Shown: positions 53,185 to 62,428 of the stretch, piece by piece
Position numbering within the stretch: position 1 is the stretch's first letter
How the letters are laid out: the number at the start of each line of letters is the position of its first letter
From: Bythopirellula goksoeyrii
Lineage (GTDB): Bacteria; Planctomycetota; Planctomycetia; Pirellulales; Lacipirellulaceae
Reading direction: 5' to 3'
NCBI RefSeq assembly: GCF_008065115.1
Contig: NZ_CP042913.1
Coordinates: 3,879,658-3,943,657 of the forward strand
DNA: 64,000 nucleotides
Notes under the pieces: generated by a model
Seen by the model: only the letters and a program-made list of their open reading frames with translations
Databases searched by the model: none
What the model was told of the DNA's origin: nothing
Translations under genes and position numbers: made by a program

Positions 53185-56100
53185 ATGGGGTCTCGATACC
53201 TAGTCAATGCTGCCTTGAATCTCGTCATATTCAGCGGCCCCGTAATAGGCGCTTCGGTCGTATCTGGCGAGCTACCAATTGCCGAGCCGCTCGACGTGGC
53301 CTACTCGCCTTCAGGCGAGCAAATCGCAGTCGGTGGCTTGACAAGCGAACGGGACGGACCGGCAGACGGCCTCGTGCTGCTCATCGACGCGGAAAATGGC
53401 GAGCAGCAGGCAACGCTGCGACACTCGGGTGCGGTCACACGCAACTTGAGAATGCCGAACCCGGTCCGAGGTTTGGCTTATTCCCCGGACGGCAAGGTGC
53501 TGGCCGTAGCGGCCGCGTTAGGGCTCAAACTGTGGGATCCAGCCGATGGCAAGGAGTTGGCGACACTGGCTGGCTATGGCGACACCGATCAAGAATCTCG
53601 CGACGAAGTCATTTCAATCGCCTTCTCACCGGATGGCAAATGGCTCGCGGCCACCGACAACCGGTTTCGCGGACAACCAAGCCACCTGCGGCTGTGGGAC
53701 GTGGCGCAGCGCGACTTGGTTGGCGAGTTCGAGATTGGACACAACGGTCATGTAGCGTTCCTACCCAACGGCACGATGCTTGTTACGGACAAAAATGATA
53801 GCCCTGAAGTTCCGTGGCGCTTGGCCGAAGGTCGGGAGTTAGCCGTAGTGCGCACCAAGTTGTCTCGTCCGCTAGTTGTTGATCGACAAGGAAAATACGT
53901 CGTGGCGGACAGCATGGGCGGTTCAAAACTGTGGCGGATCGAGCCGACCGAAGCGGGCGACTTGCGTTTTGTCGATGAAATGTCGTTTGCAGGACAAGAT
54001 CTGCGCCACGTCGGTTTCTCAATTGATGGTCGGTTGTTAGCGACCTGCGTTCGTAGCGGGGTCTTCGTAATTTACGACGTACCGTCACGGCAAGTGGTCG
54101 GCACACTGCTGGCCGGAGGACCCTTTGCGTTTTCGCCGGATGGAACGTCGCTAGCGGTCGCCCAAGACAGTCCCGAACGATCGCCCGACGGCAGGCTGCT
54201 GGGCGGAACTCGCCTGGCCGTCTGGAAGACGGACGATGTCCTCGCTGCGGACCGCTTGGCGGCGCAAGCGCGTGAAGCGGCAACGGACATGGTGCGAGTA
54301 TTGTCCGCGCGGCAAGCGGATCTGTGGCGGGTGCATGCGGGCGGTGCGACGATGGACATGTTGCGAAACGTGTATCCCCCGCGCTCAGGCATGTGGATGA
54401 GACAAGACGCCATCACGACCTTGCTCACAGGTCCGCAGGGCGAGGCGGCGACGTCGATCCTCATCGACGGGCTGAAGAATCCACTGGTCAACGACAAACA
54501 ACGGTTACTCCATCCCTTGGGTCTTATCGCCCATCGGAGTTCCCAGGCCCGTGCGGCGATTATCGAAGCGCTGCGTACCTCCGAGGCCACTGACGCACGC
54601 ACAATGGCGGCGACGATGCTTGGGTTGCTCCCGGTTAACATGGGGCAGGAAGCAGTACCAGTGTTGGTCGAGTCGGCTGGCAACGACAAAAGTCCCCACG
54701 TGCGCGCTGCGGCTGAACGGACGCTCAAAGAGTTGGATCCCAAGGCGTACGAGCAGTTCACCGCGCAGGCCCGAGCGCGCGGACCGGTCGTGGACCGCGT
54801 CGAGCGACGCGACGGACAACTCAGATACCAAGGCCGGTCCCTGGAAGAGTGGCTGGGGCGGTTGAGTGCTTCTTACATGCCGAATGAAATATTCGGTCAG
54901 CCGCGTCGCGACGAACCACTGGCGGCGATTCGCGCGATTGGCTTGGACGCGATGCCAGTGCTTCTCGCCACACTCAACAGTAGCGAGCAACCACTGCGGC
55001 GTGCGGCTGCGGCCGGCTTAGGATCACTTGGTTCGCAAGCGAAGGCTGCGATTCAACCACTGCTGGACATCATTGCAGCAGCCGATGCTGCTGATGTGAG
55101 CTTCGTACAAGGTGTGCCCGGCGGTGTGGCTAGCGAAGCGGCTGACGCCGTGGCGCTCATCCTAAGGGAACAGCAGGAACTGCCAGCAAGGCTGGTCGAG
55201 TTGACCTTGTCTGATAATCCTGCGGCACGCTTAAGCGCCGCGCGGGCCGTGGCGGTTCTGATACCCACCCACCCACGTGGCCTGCCGGTACTGAAGGCAG
55301 CGATGGCCGCTGCTGATTCCCAGACGATGGATTTCTTTCCCAATCCCTATGCGTGGTACTTTGGCGATCGTCCGAATGTAGCTTGGTTGGGCCGGTTAAT
55401 TGCTGATAACGAAGCACCCGCCGAGTATCGAGTCCAGGCAGCCGAGCGTCTTGAGCAGTTGGGTCCGGCCGCGTTACCGGCAATTTCCGGTATGCTCCAG
55501 GCGGTCAAAGCCGCCGACCCGAACCTGAGCCGGAGGACAGCCCGCGCGATTCATAAGATCGGACCAGAGGCAGTGCCGCCGGTGCGTGACGCGCTGCGAG
55601 CTACCACCAACGATCCCACACGCGAGCGATTGGCCGCCACATTGTGGGGAATGGGTGACGAAGGCCGTTCAGCGTTGAAAGAGGAGTTACACGGTAAAGA
55701 AGATCGTGAAGTCGAATCGCTGTGGTGGGCCGCTTTCGCGGGAACCTGGGATGCGCAAGCGTCGCGGATGTATCAGACGGCAATCAAAGAGGCACTGCAG
55801 CGCGCGGGGCACTTCGTTCCGCCACAGCCGCCGCGGACTGGCCCCAATCGTCCCCCCAGTCCTCCGATGCCACAAAAGGCAAGTACTGCTTGGTCGGTAA
55901 GACTGCTGGCTGACAACGAAGCGCCGGGGACGCTGCGGAGGCAGGCGGCAAAGGCGCTGTCCCAGACATCGCAGAAAGAGCTCCTGCCGTTCTTGCCAGT
56001 GCTGCTCGGCGGGCTTGCCAATGAACGAGATACCGGGATGGTTCCTGATTTGGCAGGTTTGATCCAGCGCGTGGGCCCGCCGGCGATTCCGGCGCTGAAG

Positions 56101-56610
56101 GCCGCAATCGAGCAGGCTCCGTCCGATCATGCTCGCGGTGGCCTGCTCCTTGTTCTTTCATCCAGGTTTGGCAAAGAAGGGCAGCAAGAGTTTGAGCGGC
56201 TCAGGCAGCTCCATCCGGAGTACAGCCGACTGCTCGACGCCTACATCCGGCCGCACAAGGCAATCGCCCCATCCCAACGCCCGACTACCTACTTGGCAAC
56301 GTTTCGAGTGCATGCGCCTGAATCGACGCCGGCAGACGACGTGATCTATATCACCGGAAACGACCCGGCCTTGGGGAACTGGAACCCCAAGGGCCTACGA
56401 CTCCAGCGGCAGGCGTCGGGCGTGTACGAGTCGCAAGTGCGCCTCGCTCAGGGCAGCCGCATCGAGTACAAGGTGACGCGCGGTAGTTGGGAGACGGTTG
56501 AAAAAGACCAGAACAAGGAGGAACTTGCGAACCGTAAACTCGAAGTGACTTCAGATCGCACCGTCGTGATTCGCGTGGAAAACTGGAGTGATCAATTGGA
56601 TCAGCAATAA
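53185..56610 (+). CDS. WD40-HEAT-CBM20 exported protein
   Basis: The 1,141-residue protein has a signal peptide or anchor (NAALNLVIFSGPVIGASVV). WD40 repeats cover residues 30-350 (VAYSPSGEQIAVGG, LAYSPDGKVLAVAA, IAFSPDGKWLAATD). A long HEAT-repeat array covers about 390-1000 (AAAAGLGSLGSQAKAAIQPL, RVQAAERLEQLGPAALPAI). A C-terminal CBM20 starch-binding domain covers about 1035-1141 (VIYITGNDPALGNWNPKGLR, YKVTRGSWETVEKD). CBM20 domains bind starch-like glucans with conserved tryptophans. The order is unusual and suggests a scaffold that docks on polysaccharide. GGAGG precedes the ATG. It is the last gene of the run. Confidence 0.87.
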   Translation: MGSRYLVNAALNLVIFSGPVIGASVVSGELPIAEPLDVAYSPSGEQIAVGGLTSERDGPADGLVLLIDAENGEQQATLRHSGAVTRNLRMPNPVRGLAYSPDGKVLAVAAALGLKLWDPADGKELATLAGYGDTDQESRDEVISIAFSPDGKWLAATDNRFRGQPSHLRLWDVAQRDLVGEFEIGHNGHVAFLPNGTMLVTDKNDSPEVPWRLAEGRELAVVRTKLSRPLVVDRQGKYVVADSMGGSKLWRIEPTEAGDLRFVDEMSFAGQDLRHVGFSIDGRLLATCVRSGVFVIYDVPSRQVVGTLLAGGPFAFSPDGTSLAVAQDSPERSPDGRLLGGTRLAVWKTDDVLAADRLAAQAREAATDMVRVLSARQADLWRVHAGGATMDMLRNVYPPRSGMWMRQDAITTLLTGPQGEAATSILIDGLKNPLVNDKQRLLHPLGLIAHRSSQARAAIIEALRTSEATDARTMAATMLGLLPVNMGQEAVPVLVESAGNDKSPHVRAAAERTLKELDPKAYEQFTAQARARGPVVDRVERRDGQLRYQGRSLEEWLGRLSASYMPNEIFGQPRRDEPLAAIRAIGLDAMPVLLATLNSSEQPLRRAAAAGLGSLGSQAKAAIQPLLDIIAAADAADVSFVQGVPGGVASEAADAVALILREQQELPARLVELTLSDNPAARLSAARAVAVLIPTHPRGLPVLKAAMAAADSQTMDFFPNPYAWYFGDRPNVAWLGRLIADNEAPAEYRVQAAERLEQLGPAALPAISGMLQAVKAADPNLSRRTARAIHKIGPEAVPPVRDALRATTNDPTRERLAATLWGMGDEGRSALKEELHGKEDREVESLWWAAFAGTWDAQASRMYQTAIKEALQRAGHFVPPQPPRTGPNRPPSPPMPQKASTAWSVRLLADNEAPGTLRRQAAKALSQTSQKELLPFLPVLLGGLANERDTGMVPDLAGLIQRVGPPAIPALKAAIEQAPSDHARGGLLLVLSSRFGKEGQQEFERLRQLHPEYSRLLDAYIRPHKAIAPSQRPTTYLATFRVHAPESTPADDVIYITGNDPALGNWNPKGLRLQRQASGVYESQVRLAQGSRIEYKVTRGSWETVEKDQNKEELANRKLEVTSDRTVVIRVENWSDQLDQQ

Positions 56611-56684
56611 CAAAACCACCATGACTGATCTTGATCACTGTCACGCAGATCATCACTTGTATCGCCCTTAGCTAAATAAAATAA

Positions 56685-57093
56685 ATGCCCCAGTCTCCCG
56701 ATGAAGAAATACCTCGGACCCGTGCAGTGGACGACTGGGTTCCTTGGCTGGCAGGTTTGCTGCAATTGATTGCCGCAGTTGGGTGGTTATGCGCGTGGAT
56801 GGTCGTCGTTTTTCGCAAATGCTGGTCTGTTCAATGCTTTCCCCGAAGGCGAAGCACGAGAGGGCTGGCAGTATTCGTTTTCGCTTGGCTTTATCAATTT
56901 AAATTCGGCCGCGACGATCTTCGGCTGGCCGTTGTGCTTTGTGGTGGCTTGGTACCGCTATCTTCGCCACACCAAGGCAAATCGGAAGCAGCTGCTGCTC
57001 CTCACCTGCCTGCCGTACTTGCACGTACTATTACTTGTGGTTAGTTGCCTGTTCCTCGCATTGCTCGAGCGACTTTTCGATCTGGGACTGTAG
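56685..57093 (+). pseudogene. frameshifted small membrane protein
   Basis: The first frame (ATG 56685) gives MPQSPDEEIPRTRAVDDW and a membrane helix (WLAGLLQLIAAVGWLCAWMV), then turns into basic non-membrane sequence. The next frame takes over at the T5 run 56809-56813: FFANAGLFNAFPEGEAREGW, FINLNSAATIFGWPLCFVVA and LLLLTCLPYLHVLLLVV, ending at 57093. Joined there, the two make one ~135-residue protein with three or four helices. A one-base length change in the T run explains the break. A sequencing error or programmed frameshift are alternatives. No family is recognised. Confidence 0.6.
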
Positions 57094-57276
57094 CCAGATC
57101 TTGTGATCATCAAGAATCTCGGTTCCAGCCGAACCCGCTCAAGTTTCGGCAACAGCTGCTTTGCTTTTGACCGGCAACGATGGGTGAACACACCGAAAGA
57201 CAGAGACATAAACCATGTTTGCTCCGAATAAGCTGAGCTATATTGGTATCCGTTGAGGCATTGTCGAGGTGCAGGT

Positions 57277-57564
57277 ATGGCGGAAGTAATCGCGGTTATC
57301 GTAGCGTTCGGCGCAATTGCCGTGGCTGTTACGGCCTGGGCGTGGTATCGGATGGATGAGCCAGCGGGTGCCCTGGTCGCGTTCTGTCTGGGTCCCACAT
57401 GGGGATCGTTCATTTATTCGATTGCTGTCTGCCGTGACGGTGGGCCGGACGCAGGTTTGCTCTTCGGCTTCAGCTTAGGCATCGGCGGATTATATGTGGG
57501 AGTCCCAGCCGGGTTGTTTCTGGCGATACTGCAGATCTTTGCTCGAATAGGCCGTCGTTATTGA
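57277..57564 (+). CDS. small membrane protein, 95 residues
   Basis: I place the start at ATG 57277, where GAGGTG lies about eight bases upstream, rather than eight codons earlier. The product has helices AEVIAVIVAFGAIAVAVTAW, ALVAFCLGPTWGSFIYSIAV and LYVGVPAGLFLAILQIF and ends in a basic tail. It probably sits in the cytoplasmic membrane. No domain is recognised. It lies downstream of another broken small membrane gene. Confidence 0.6.
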   Translation: MAEVIAVIVAFGAIAVAVTAWAWYRMDEPAGALVAFCLGPTWGSFIYSIAVCRDGGPDAGLLFGFSLGIGGLYVGVPAGLFLAILQIFARIGRRY

Positions 57565-58239
57565 GGCAACGGTAAATAACGGCAAATGACGACTGTTTTT
57601 CGGAGCTTTCTTCTCAGGCAAAGCTCTCGGGAGAGCCCGCGTCGATCTGCTACGCCGTGGATGACACAACTTAGCGTTGCGCCCACATGTCGAATCGCAA
57701 TTTGCAAACAACCGCCAGTATCCCGCACGATAACGTCCTAAATCATGCGCACAGTTGTCTGGGCAGCCCCTGCTCGTCCGATGCACGCCCTGGTGGGTGA
57801 GGACATTTCTGCACCATGTTTCTCACAGCGCGACCAATAAGATTCCCTGTGAGCGCACCAACTAGAATTGAAGGTGCCCAGATCATCGCCCAGATGGCAG
57901 CAGCGATCAATGCAACCGCTGTCAGTTTTGTGGGAGTGAACTGTGGCCAGTGAATCGACCGCCGACTAGGGGAATTGCAGTTTCTTGCTTCTGGCCATTA
58001 GCCAGCACCCTCTTACTCGCAAGCGTTGCAAATCCTGCAGCCTTAATAATTTAGCACGACTTCGCACGAACCAAGTCGCAGGCACTTCTCTATTACGGGA
58101 GTCCGGTGGCATCATTTGCGTGAGATGGACAATGCGTAGCGCTAGAGGTGCAGATCTCTCGGTCGTTATGTCCAAAGCCGTTAACTGTTGTCTGCGAGTT
58201 CAGCATTGTTGACGTGCGTCTTGAAGTCGGGCGCTCAAG
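57565..58239. other. 675-base gap with a hidden membrane-like frame
   Basis: On the minus strand 57910 (TTG) to 57743 encodes 55 residues: a membrane-like segment IAAAIWAMIWAPSILVGALT, then GRAVRNMVQKCPHPP. The frame stays open upstream of 57910 without ATG or GTG. It may be a short gene with a TTG start or the end of a broken gene (a frame starting MARSKKLQFP near 58000 stops early). The rest of the gap shows no gene. Confidence 0.35.
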
Positions 58240-61200
58240 CTAGTTACTCGTCGGTGTTGCCGCTTCGGCCGTCTTCATGAGGACTCCTTCCGTGTTCATC
58301 CAGCGTTCAACATCTACTTTATGCCCGGCATCGGGTTCAACTTCGTGCCATGCTTGGTAGAACTGTACGACGCGTTTGACGGCTTCTTGTGCACGATCTT
58401 CCCCGCCGGTCTCTTCTGGCGTCGGCATTCGTGAGTCGGTGGTCATCCATACGGCTGACTCCACGAGCAGCGGTTCTGCCTCTGCGAACTTGCCTTGGAG
58501 CGCCAACGCCTCGCCAAGCATGCTGGCGGCGTTATAGCGGAACCAGACATCTTTATGATCATCTGTGAACAGATCGCGTCGCAATTGAAAGGATTTATGG
58601 GCTAGAATTTCAGCTGGCGCTGCGAGGCGTTCAGCGATCGCGTCGTGCGCAGATTTTGCCAGAATAGCTGCAGCTAAGCTTGAGTCATTCGGGTATGCCG
58701 CGATCACCTTGTCTCTGAAGTCACGTGCTAAGGTCACCGCCTCCTCGTCATTTCCTGAGGCATGGTAAAACTGCATCAAATGCACGTAGATCAGGCACAC
58801 TTGCAGAGTGGGATCACCACGGAGCAGGGATATGGCCCGCTTCTGTGTCTTTATTGCATCGTGGGTGGCTCTGGTCAAGTGTTGCGCGAGCGCCAATGTA
58901 TCTAAATATGCAGGAAGTGAATCGCTATCGACCTCTTCAGCAAGAGCAACTGCCTCAGTTGCCCAGGCTACCGCTTGATCAGGAACCCACGGATCGACCG
59001 GCTTCGCGCTCACCATTTCCCAGGCAGCGACATTGAGCGCATCAGCTTTTCTCAGTCGCAGTGCCTCGACCTCTGACTCGGCGTTTGCCAAAGCTTTCTC
59101 CGCGCGCGATACTCTTTCAAGACGTAGGTTGGCCAACTCCGCTTGATCCCCTTTCGCCCGTAAGACAGCTATTAAGGAAGATATGGCCGCGAGATTGCCA
59201 GAGTGTGAATCATCGTGATAGGTACGGAAAATGGAAAGGGCTTCACGGCTGCACGCTTCAGCTTCGTCGAGTTTCCCTTTTTCGCGGAGTACCGCACTCA
59301 AATGTAGTAGTCCCCATGCTGTTTCCGGGTGATAGTTCCCATGGAATTTGCGATGCAATAGAACAGCTTCGCGCCCATCTTCTTCTGCACGCCCAAAGTC
59401 ACCCTGCTCCATTAAGTAAAAAGTCGAACGGTGCAATACATTGGCAAGTTCCGGATGTCCGTTAGGCATCTGATGTGCCATTGTTTGCAGTTCTCGAGCA
59501 ACCTGATCTGCCTCATTTAACTTCCTTTGGGTTACAAGTACAAAATGCAATTGGGAGAGTATTTCAATTGTTTCTTCATTATGAAGGAGATGCTTCTTGT
59601 GTATCGCGAGAGCGTCTCGCGAGAGCGTCTCACATCGACTCCAGTCACCCCTTCCATAAGCAAGCCAGGCATTGGCGAAGAGGCTATTAGCAATCTCTGG
59701 GTGATCTGGAGGGAAGACGCGTCTTCTCAGTTTTAATGCCTTCGTGAGATGTGCCTCGGCATCATCGAACAGATCTAGTCGACGGTAGGCGTTGCCCATT
59801 GTTGTACGGATTGCTGCTTCTACTTCGGGTAGTTCTGTGAACTGGTGTCCCACTTTCGCTGAGATGTTGTCGAGTAATTGACGCACCGTGTAGTCACTCC
59901 CCCTTGCGGCATCAGGGTTCGCGGCCTGCAACGCGTCCAAGAGCAGAGTGCTAACTGCTTCCGCTTTTGCCGCCTCGGCGGCCACCTGTGCGGTCGCAAT
60001 TCGTTCTGCACGTACCAATTGTCTCTGGCGCAGGGCGACCAGCGGGCCGACGATCGCCAAGCCAACTACCATGGCAACGACGGACGCCGCCATGGGCTTC
60101 CTGTGGGCCCATCTCCAGGTCTTCGAGATGATTCCATGTGGCTTTGCCTGAATTAGTCTTCCGTCCAGATACCGCCGCAGTTCTTCTGCGACATCCTTAG
60201 CAGTTTGGTACCGTTTGGCAGGTTCTTTCTCCAAGCACTTGAGAGTGATCGTCTCTAAATCTTTGGACACGTGCGCATTCAGCTTCCGCGGACTGGGCGG
60301 CTCGTCGTAGATTACCTGGTGAATCAGCATGCGGGTGTTTCCGCGGAATGGTAGCTCGCCCGTGAGAAGTTGGAAAAGGATCACGCCAAGGGAGTAAATG
60401 TCACTGCGGCGGTCGGCCTGATGTGCTTCGCCCTGGGCCTGTTCGGGTGACATGTAGGCGGGAGTGCCGAGGAGCTGCCCGTCAATCGTGACTGTCATCT
60501 CTCCTATATCACGGCGTGCCAAGCCAAAGTCCATAAGGTGTGGCTCCCTATCGCCGTCGATCATGATGTTCGCTGGCTTGAGGTCGCGGTGGATCACACC
60601 TTGCTCGTGAGCATAGTGCACCGCTTCAGCAACTTTCGCACATAGCTCGGCTGCTTCTCGGCCGGTCAGCTTTTGGTCGGTGAGCCAATCGCTGAGCGTG
60701 AAGCCGTGAACAAAGTCACTAACGATATAGATCGATTCACCTTCGCTACCAACTTCATGGACGCTCACGATATTGGGATGCTGCAATTGGGCAGCGGCGC
60801 GGGCTTCGTGAAAGAATCTTTCTTTCTCTTCGGTGGTCATCATCCCCTGACGTGGAATCTTAATGGCGACCATGCGATCGAGCTCCTTGTCCCGCGCCTT
60901 CCACACACTTCCGAAGCTGCCGACCCCCAGCCGCTCGACAAGTTCGAATCGCCCGAGTTGTGAGAGCGGAGGCGCTCTCTGTGTGGCATGACTTTGATCT
61001 ACCAGGCTGAAATGACTTCCGCAACGATTGCAGATCAGTTCGGTAAGCGGCGTGTCAACAGCCACTTGCATCGGCGCATTGCAACTGGGGCAACGAATGT
61101 CTAAGTAGAGGGAGGGTATCTCAGTACGATCGAGGGAATCTGTCTCGACCTGCGCGGTCGAACTGCAATCGTCAAAACCTTCGCGGACGGTTGCAGTATC

Positions 61201-61455
61201 ACTGGTAAACCTTGATTCATACTCAGAAGCATCAGGTGTCTGACCACTCTTGCGACGATAGGAGACCTCCAGTGCGACGAGCTCTTGGAGTAGGCGTGTT
61301 CTAAGTGGATCCTGCAGACCCTCGATATAGTCCTCGATGAGGGGGTGCTGCCCATCACACCATGCCTCCTCGAAACGATCACAAATCTGGTCAAGAGTGT
61401 GGAGCAGATGGGTCTGAGTGATTTCGTTAGAGTCCGCAGTCCGCTTTGGAATCAT
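58240..61455 (-). CDS. Ser/Thr kinase with zinc-ribbon and TPR domains
   Basis: The 1,071-residue protein starts at ATG 61455, overlapping the sigma factor stop by four bases, with AAAGGAGT upstream. N-terminal helices (about 10-70) are followed by a zinc-ribbon-like pair, CPSC (122-125) and CNRC (143-146). The kinase domain covers 168-430: loop LGVGSFGSVW, K199, HRDLKPAN (D291), DFG 309-311 and PEQAQGE. One membrane helix lies near 457-475 (AASVVAMVVGLAIVGPLVAL). The C-terminal 550 residues contain TPR repeats (AEAHLTKALKLRRRVFPPDH). ECF sigma factor plus kinase is the signature planctomycete module in which the kinase likely modifies or controls the sigma factor. Confidence 0.93.
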   Translation of the reverse strand: MIPKRTADSNEITQTHLLHTLDQICDRFEEAWCDGQHPLIEDYIEGLQDPLRTRLLQELVALEVSYRRKSGQTPDASEYESRFTSDTATVREGFDDCSSTAQVETDSLDRTEIPSLYLDIRCPSCNAPMQVAVDTPLTELICNRCGSHFSLVDQSHATQRAPPLSQLGRFELVERLGVGSFGSVWKARDKELDRMVAIKIPRQGMMTTEEKERFFHEARAAAQLQHPNIVSVHEVGSEGESIYIVSDFVHGFTLSDWLTDQKLTGREAAELCAKVAEAVHYAHEQGVIHRDLKPANIMIDGDREPHLMDFGLARRDIGEMTVTIDGQLLGTPAYMSPEQAQGEAHQADRRSDIYSLGVILFQLLTGELPFRGNTRMLIHQVIYDEPPSPRKLNAHVSKDLETITLKCLEKEPAKRYQTAKDVAEELRRYLDGRLIQAKPHGIISKTWRWAHRKPMAASVVAMVVGLAIVGPLVALRQRQLVRAERIATAQVAAEAAKAEAVSTLLLDALQAANPDAARGSDYTVRQLLDNISAKVGHQFTELPEVEAAIRTTMGNAYRRLDLFDDAEAHLTKALKLRRRVFPPDHPEIANSLFANAWLAYGRGDWSRCETLSRDALAIHKKHLLHNEETIEILSQLHFVLVTQRKLNEADQVARELQTMAHQMPNGHPELANVLHRSTFYLMEQGDFGRAEEDGREAVLLHRKFHGNYHPETAWGLLHLSAVLREKGKLDEAEACSREALSIFRTYHDDSHSGNLAAISSLIAVLRAKGDQAELANLRLERVSRAEKALANAESEVEALRLRKADALNVAAWEMVSAKPVDPWVPDQAVAWATEAVALAEEVDSDSLPAYLDTLALAQHLTRATHDAIKTQKRAISLLRGDPTLQVCLIYVHLMQFYHASGNDEEAVTLARDFRDKVIAAYPNDSSLAAAILAKSAHDAIAERLAAPAEILAHKSFQLRRDLFTDDHKDVWFRYNAASMLGEALALQGKFAEAEPLLVESAVWMTTDSRMPTPEETGGEDRAQEAVKRVVQFYQAWHEVEPDAGHKVDVERWMNTEGVLMKTAEAATPTSN

Positions 61456-62039
61456 TGTAATGCGACTCCTTTCGACCAGATCTGTCGGATGCAGTCGAGC
61501 TTGCGCTCGACCGTGCGTTCGACTCTTCCAATCGATGTTGCGATTTCGCGATTGGTGTAGCCCTCCAGTTTCATCCGAGCCACTGTTTGCAGTGATGGAT
61601 CCAATGTGGCCATCAAGCGGCGACATTCTTCGTTGATAGCGGCCACCATGTCCGGCGTGGGTTCATTCCCTGCTAGATTCTTGAAATACTCATCGTTCAG
61701 AGAATCGTCCAGCAATTGACCGAATCCTCGCTTTTGTGCGCGCGTATTGCGACGCAGATCAGCGGTTTTTCTGACGGTAATTTTGGTGAGAAGCTGCCAG
61801 AGGTCTCTGCGATCGTGCAGTTGGGGGAAGTTGTCGTCCTTGGCACGTGTAAAGAAAGTGTTCAGCGCGCTAAGCGCCACGTCCTCGTCGTCGCGAACTT
61901 GCGGCGGCAAGTCGTCAAGTTTCCGGCGTGCCAAGGCGGCCAAGCGTAAAAAGTATCGGTCCCACAACTCCTTCTCAGCGACACTTTCGCTCCCCGTTTT
62001 GACCCGCTCGATCCAGTGCGTGATGGACCCGCTGTTCAT
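61452..62039 (-). CDS. ECF sigma factor coupled to Ser/Thr kinase
   Basis: The 195-residue protein has sigma region 2 (ELWDRYFLRLAALARRKLDD; VALSALNTFFTRAK; LWQLLTKITVRKTADLRR) and region 4 with a helix-turn-helix (MKLEGYTNREIATSIGRVER). It belongs to the planctomycete ECF-like group encoded beside Ser/Thr kinases. Its TGA shares four bases with the kinase ATG, implying translational coupling. The region 2 motif RDLWQLL fits the type that works without a classical anti-sigma factor. It would direct RNA polymerase in response to the kinase. Confidence 0.9.
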   Translation of the reverse strand: MNSGSITHWIERVKTGSESVAEKELWDRYFLRLAALARRKLDDLPPQVRDDEDVALSALNTFFTRAKDDNFPQLHDRRDLWQLLTKITVRKTADLRRNTRAQKRGFGQLLDDSLNDEYFKNLAGNEPTPDMVAAINEECRRLMATLDPSLQTVARMKLEGYTNREIATSIGRVERTVERKLDCIRQIWSKGVALQ

Positions 62040-62316
62040 TGTTCAGCAGGCACTCTTGGCCTGCACCTTGGTCGATAGGGTCACAACCAAGCTATCCACT
62101 TATTCATCTTTCGCAACTCTTGTACCGCTCGAATCCTGCGACCCCGTTCAGGAGTGTTAGAGACCTTGAAGGGAGAAGTGAGCGATTCCGCCCACCCGGA
62201 ATCCAAGTTGCCCACTTAATGTCGGTGGAATCAATAACGGCTGTGAACAAAAGCTTTAGTAGCTTTCAACGAAAAATGTCGGAAAACTTGGACGGTTTAC
62301 GAGTAACTATATAGGG

Positions 62317-62349
62317 GCACTTCGGTGGTAGCGACAACCACCAGAGTGC
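62317..62349 (+). promoter_or_regulatory. hairpin in leader of PEP-CTERM gene
   Basis: GCACT-TC-GGTGGT pairs with ACCACC-AG-AGTGC across a seven-base loop, with one internal mismatch. It lies about 80 bases before the start at 62429, and a second smaller pairing (AGCG...CGCT) follows. There is no T tract, so a leader or operator structure is more likely than a terminator. The remaining gap 62040-62428 shows no gene. Confidence 0.4.
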
Positions 62350-62428
62350 TGGAAGCAAGACTCAGCGTTTGGCGAGAAGCGCTAAGCGTGAGTGATCAGT
62401 ATACCCTTGGCAAATAAGGAGAGTAGAG

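Noticed and set aside
59605-59632. Perfect 13-base direct repeat GCGAGAGCGTCTC
   Set aside because: It lies within the TPR part of the kinase, does not disturb the frame and encodes ordinary family sequence.
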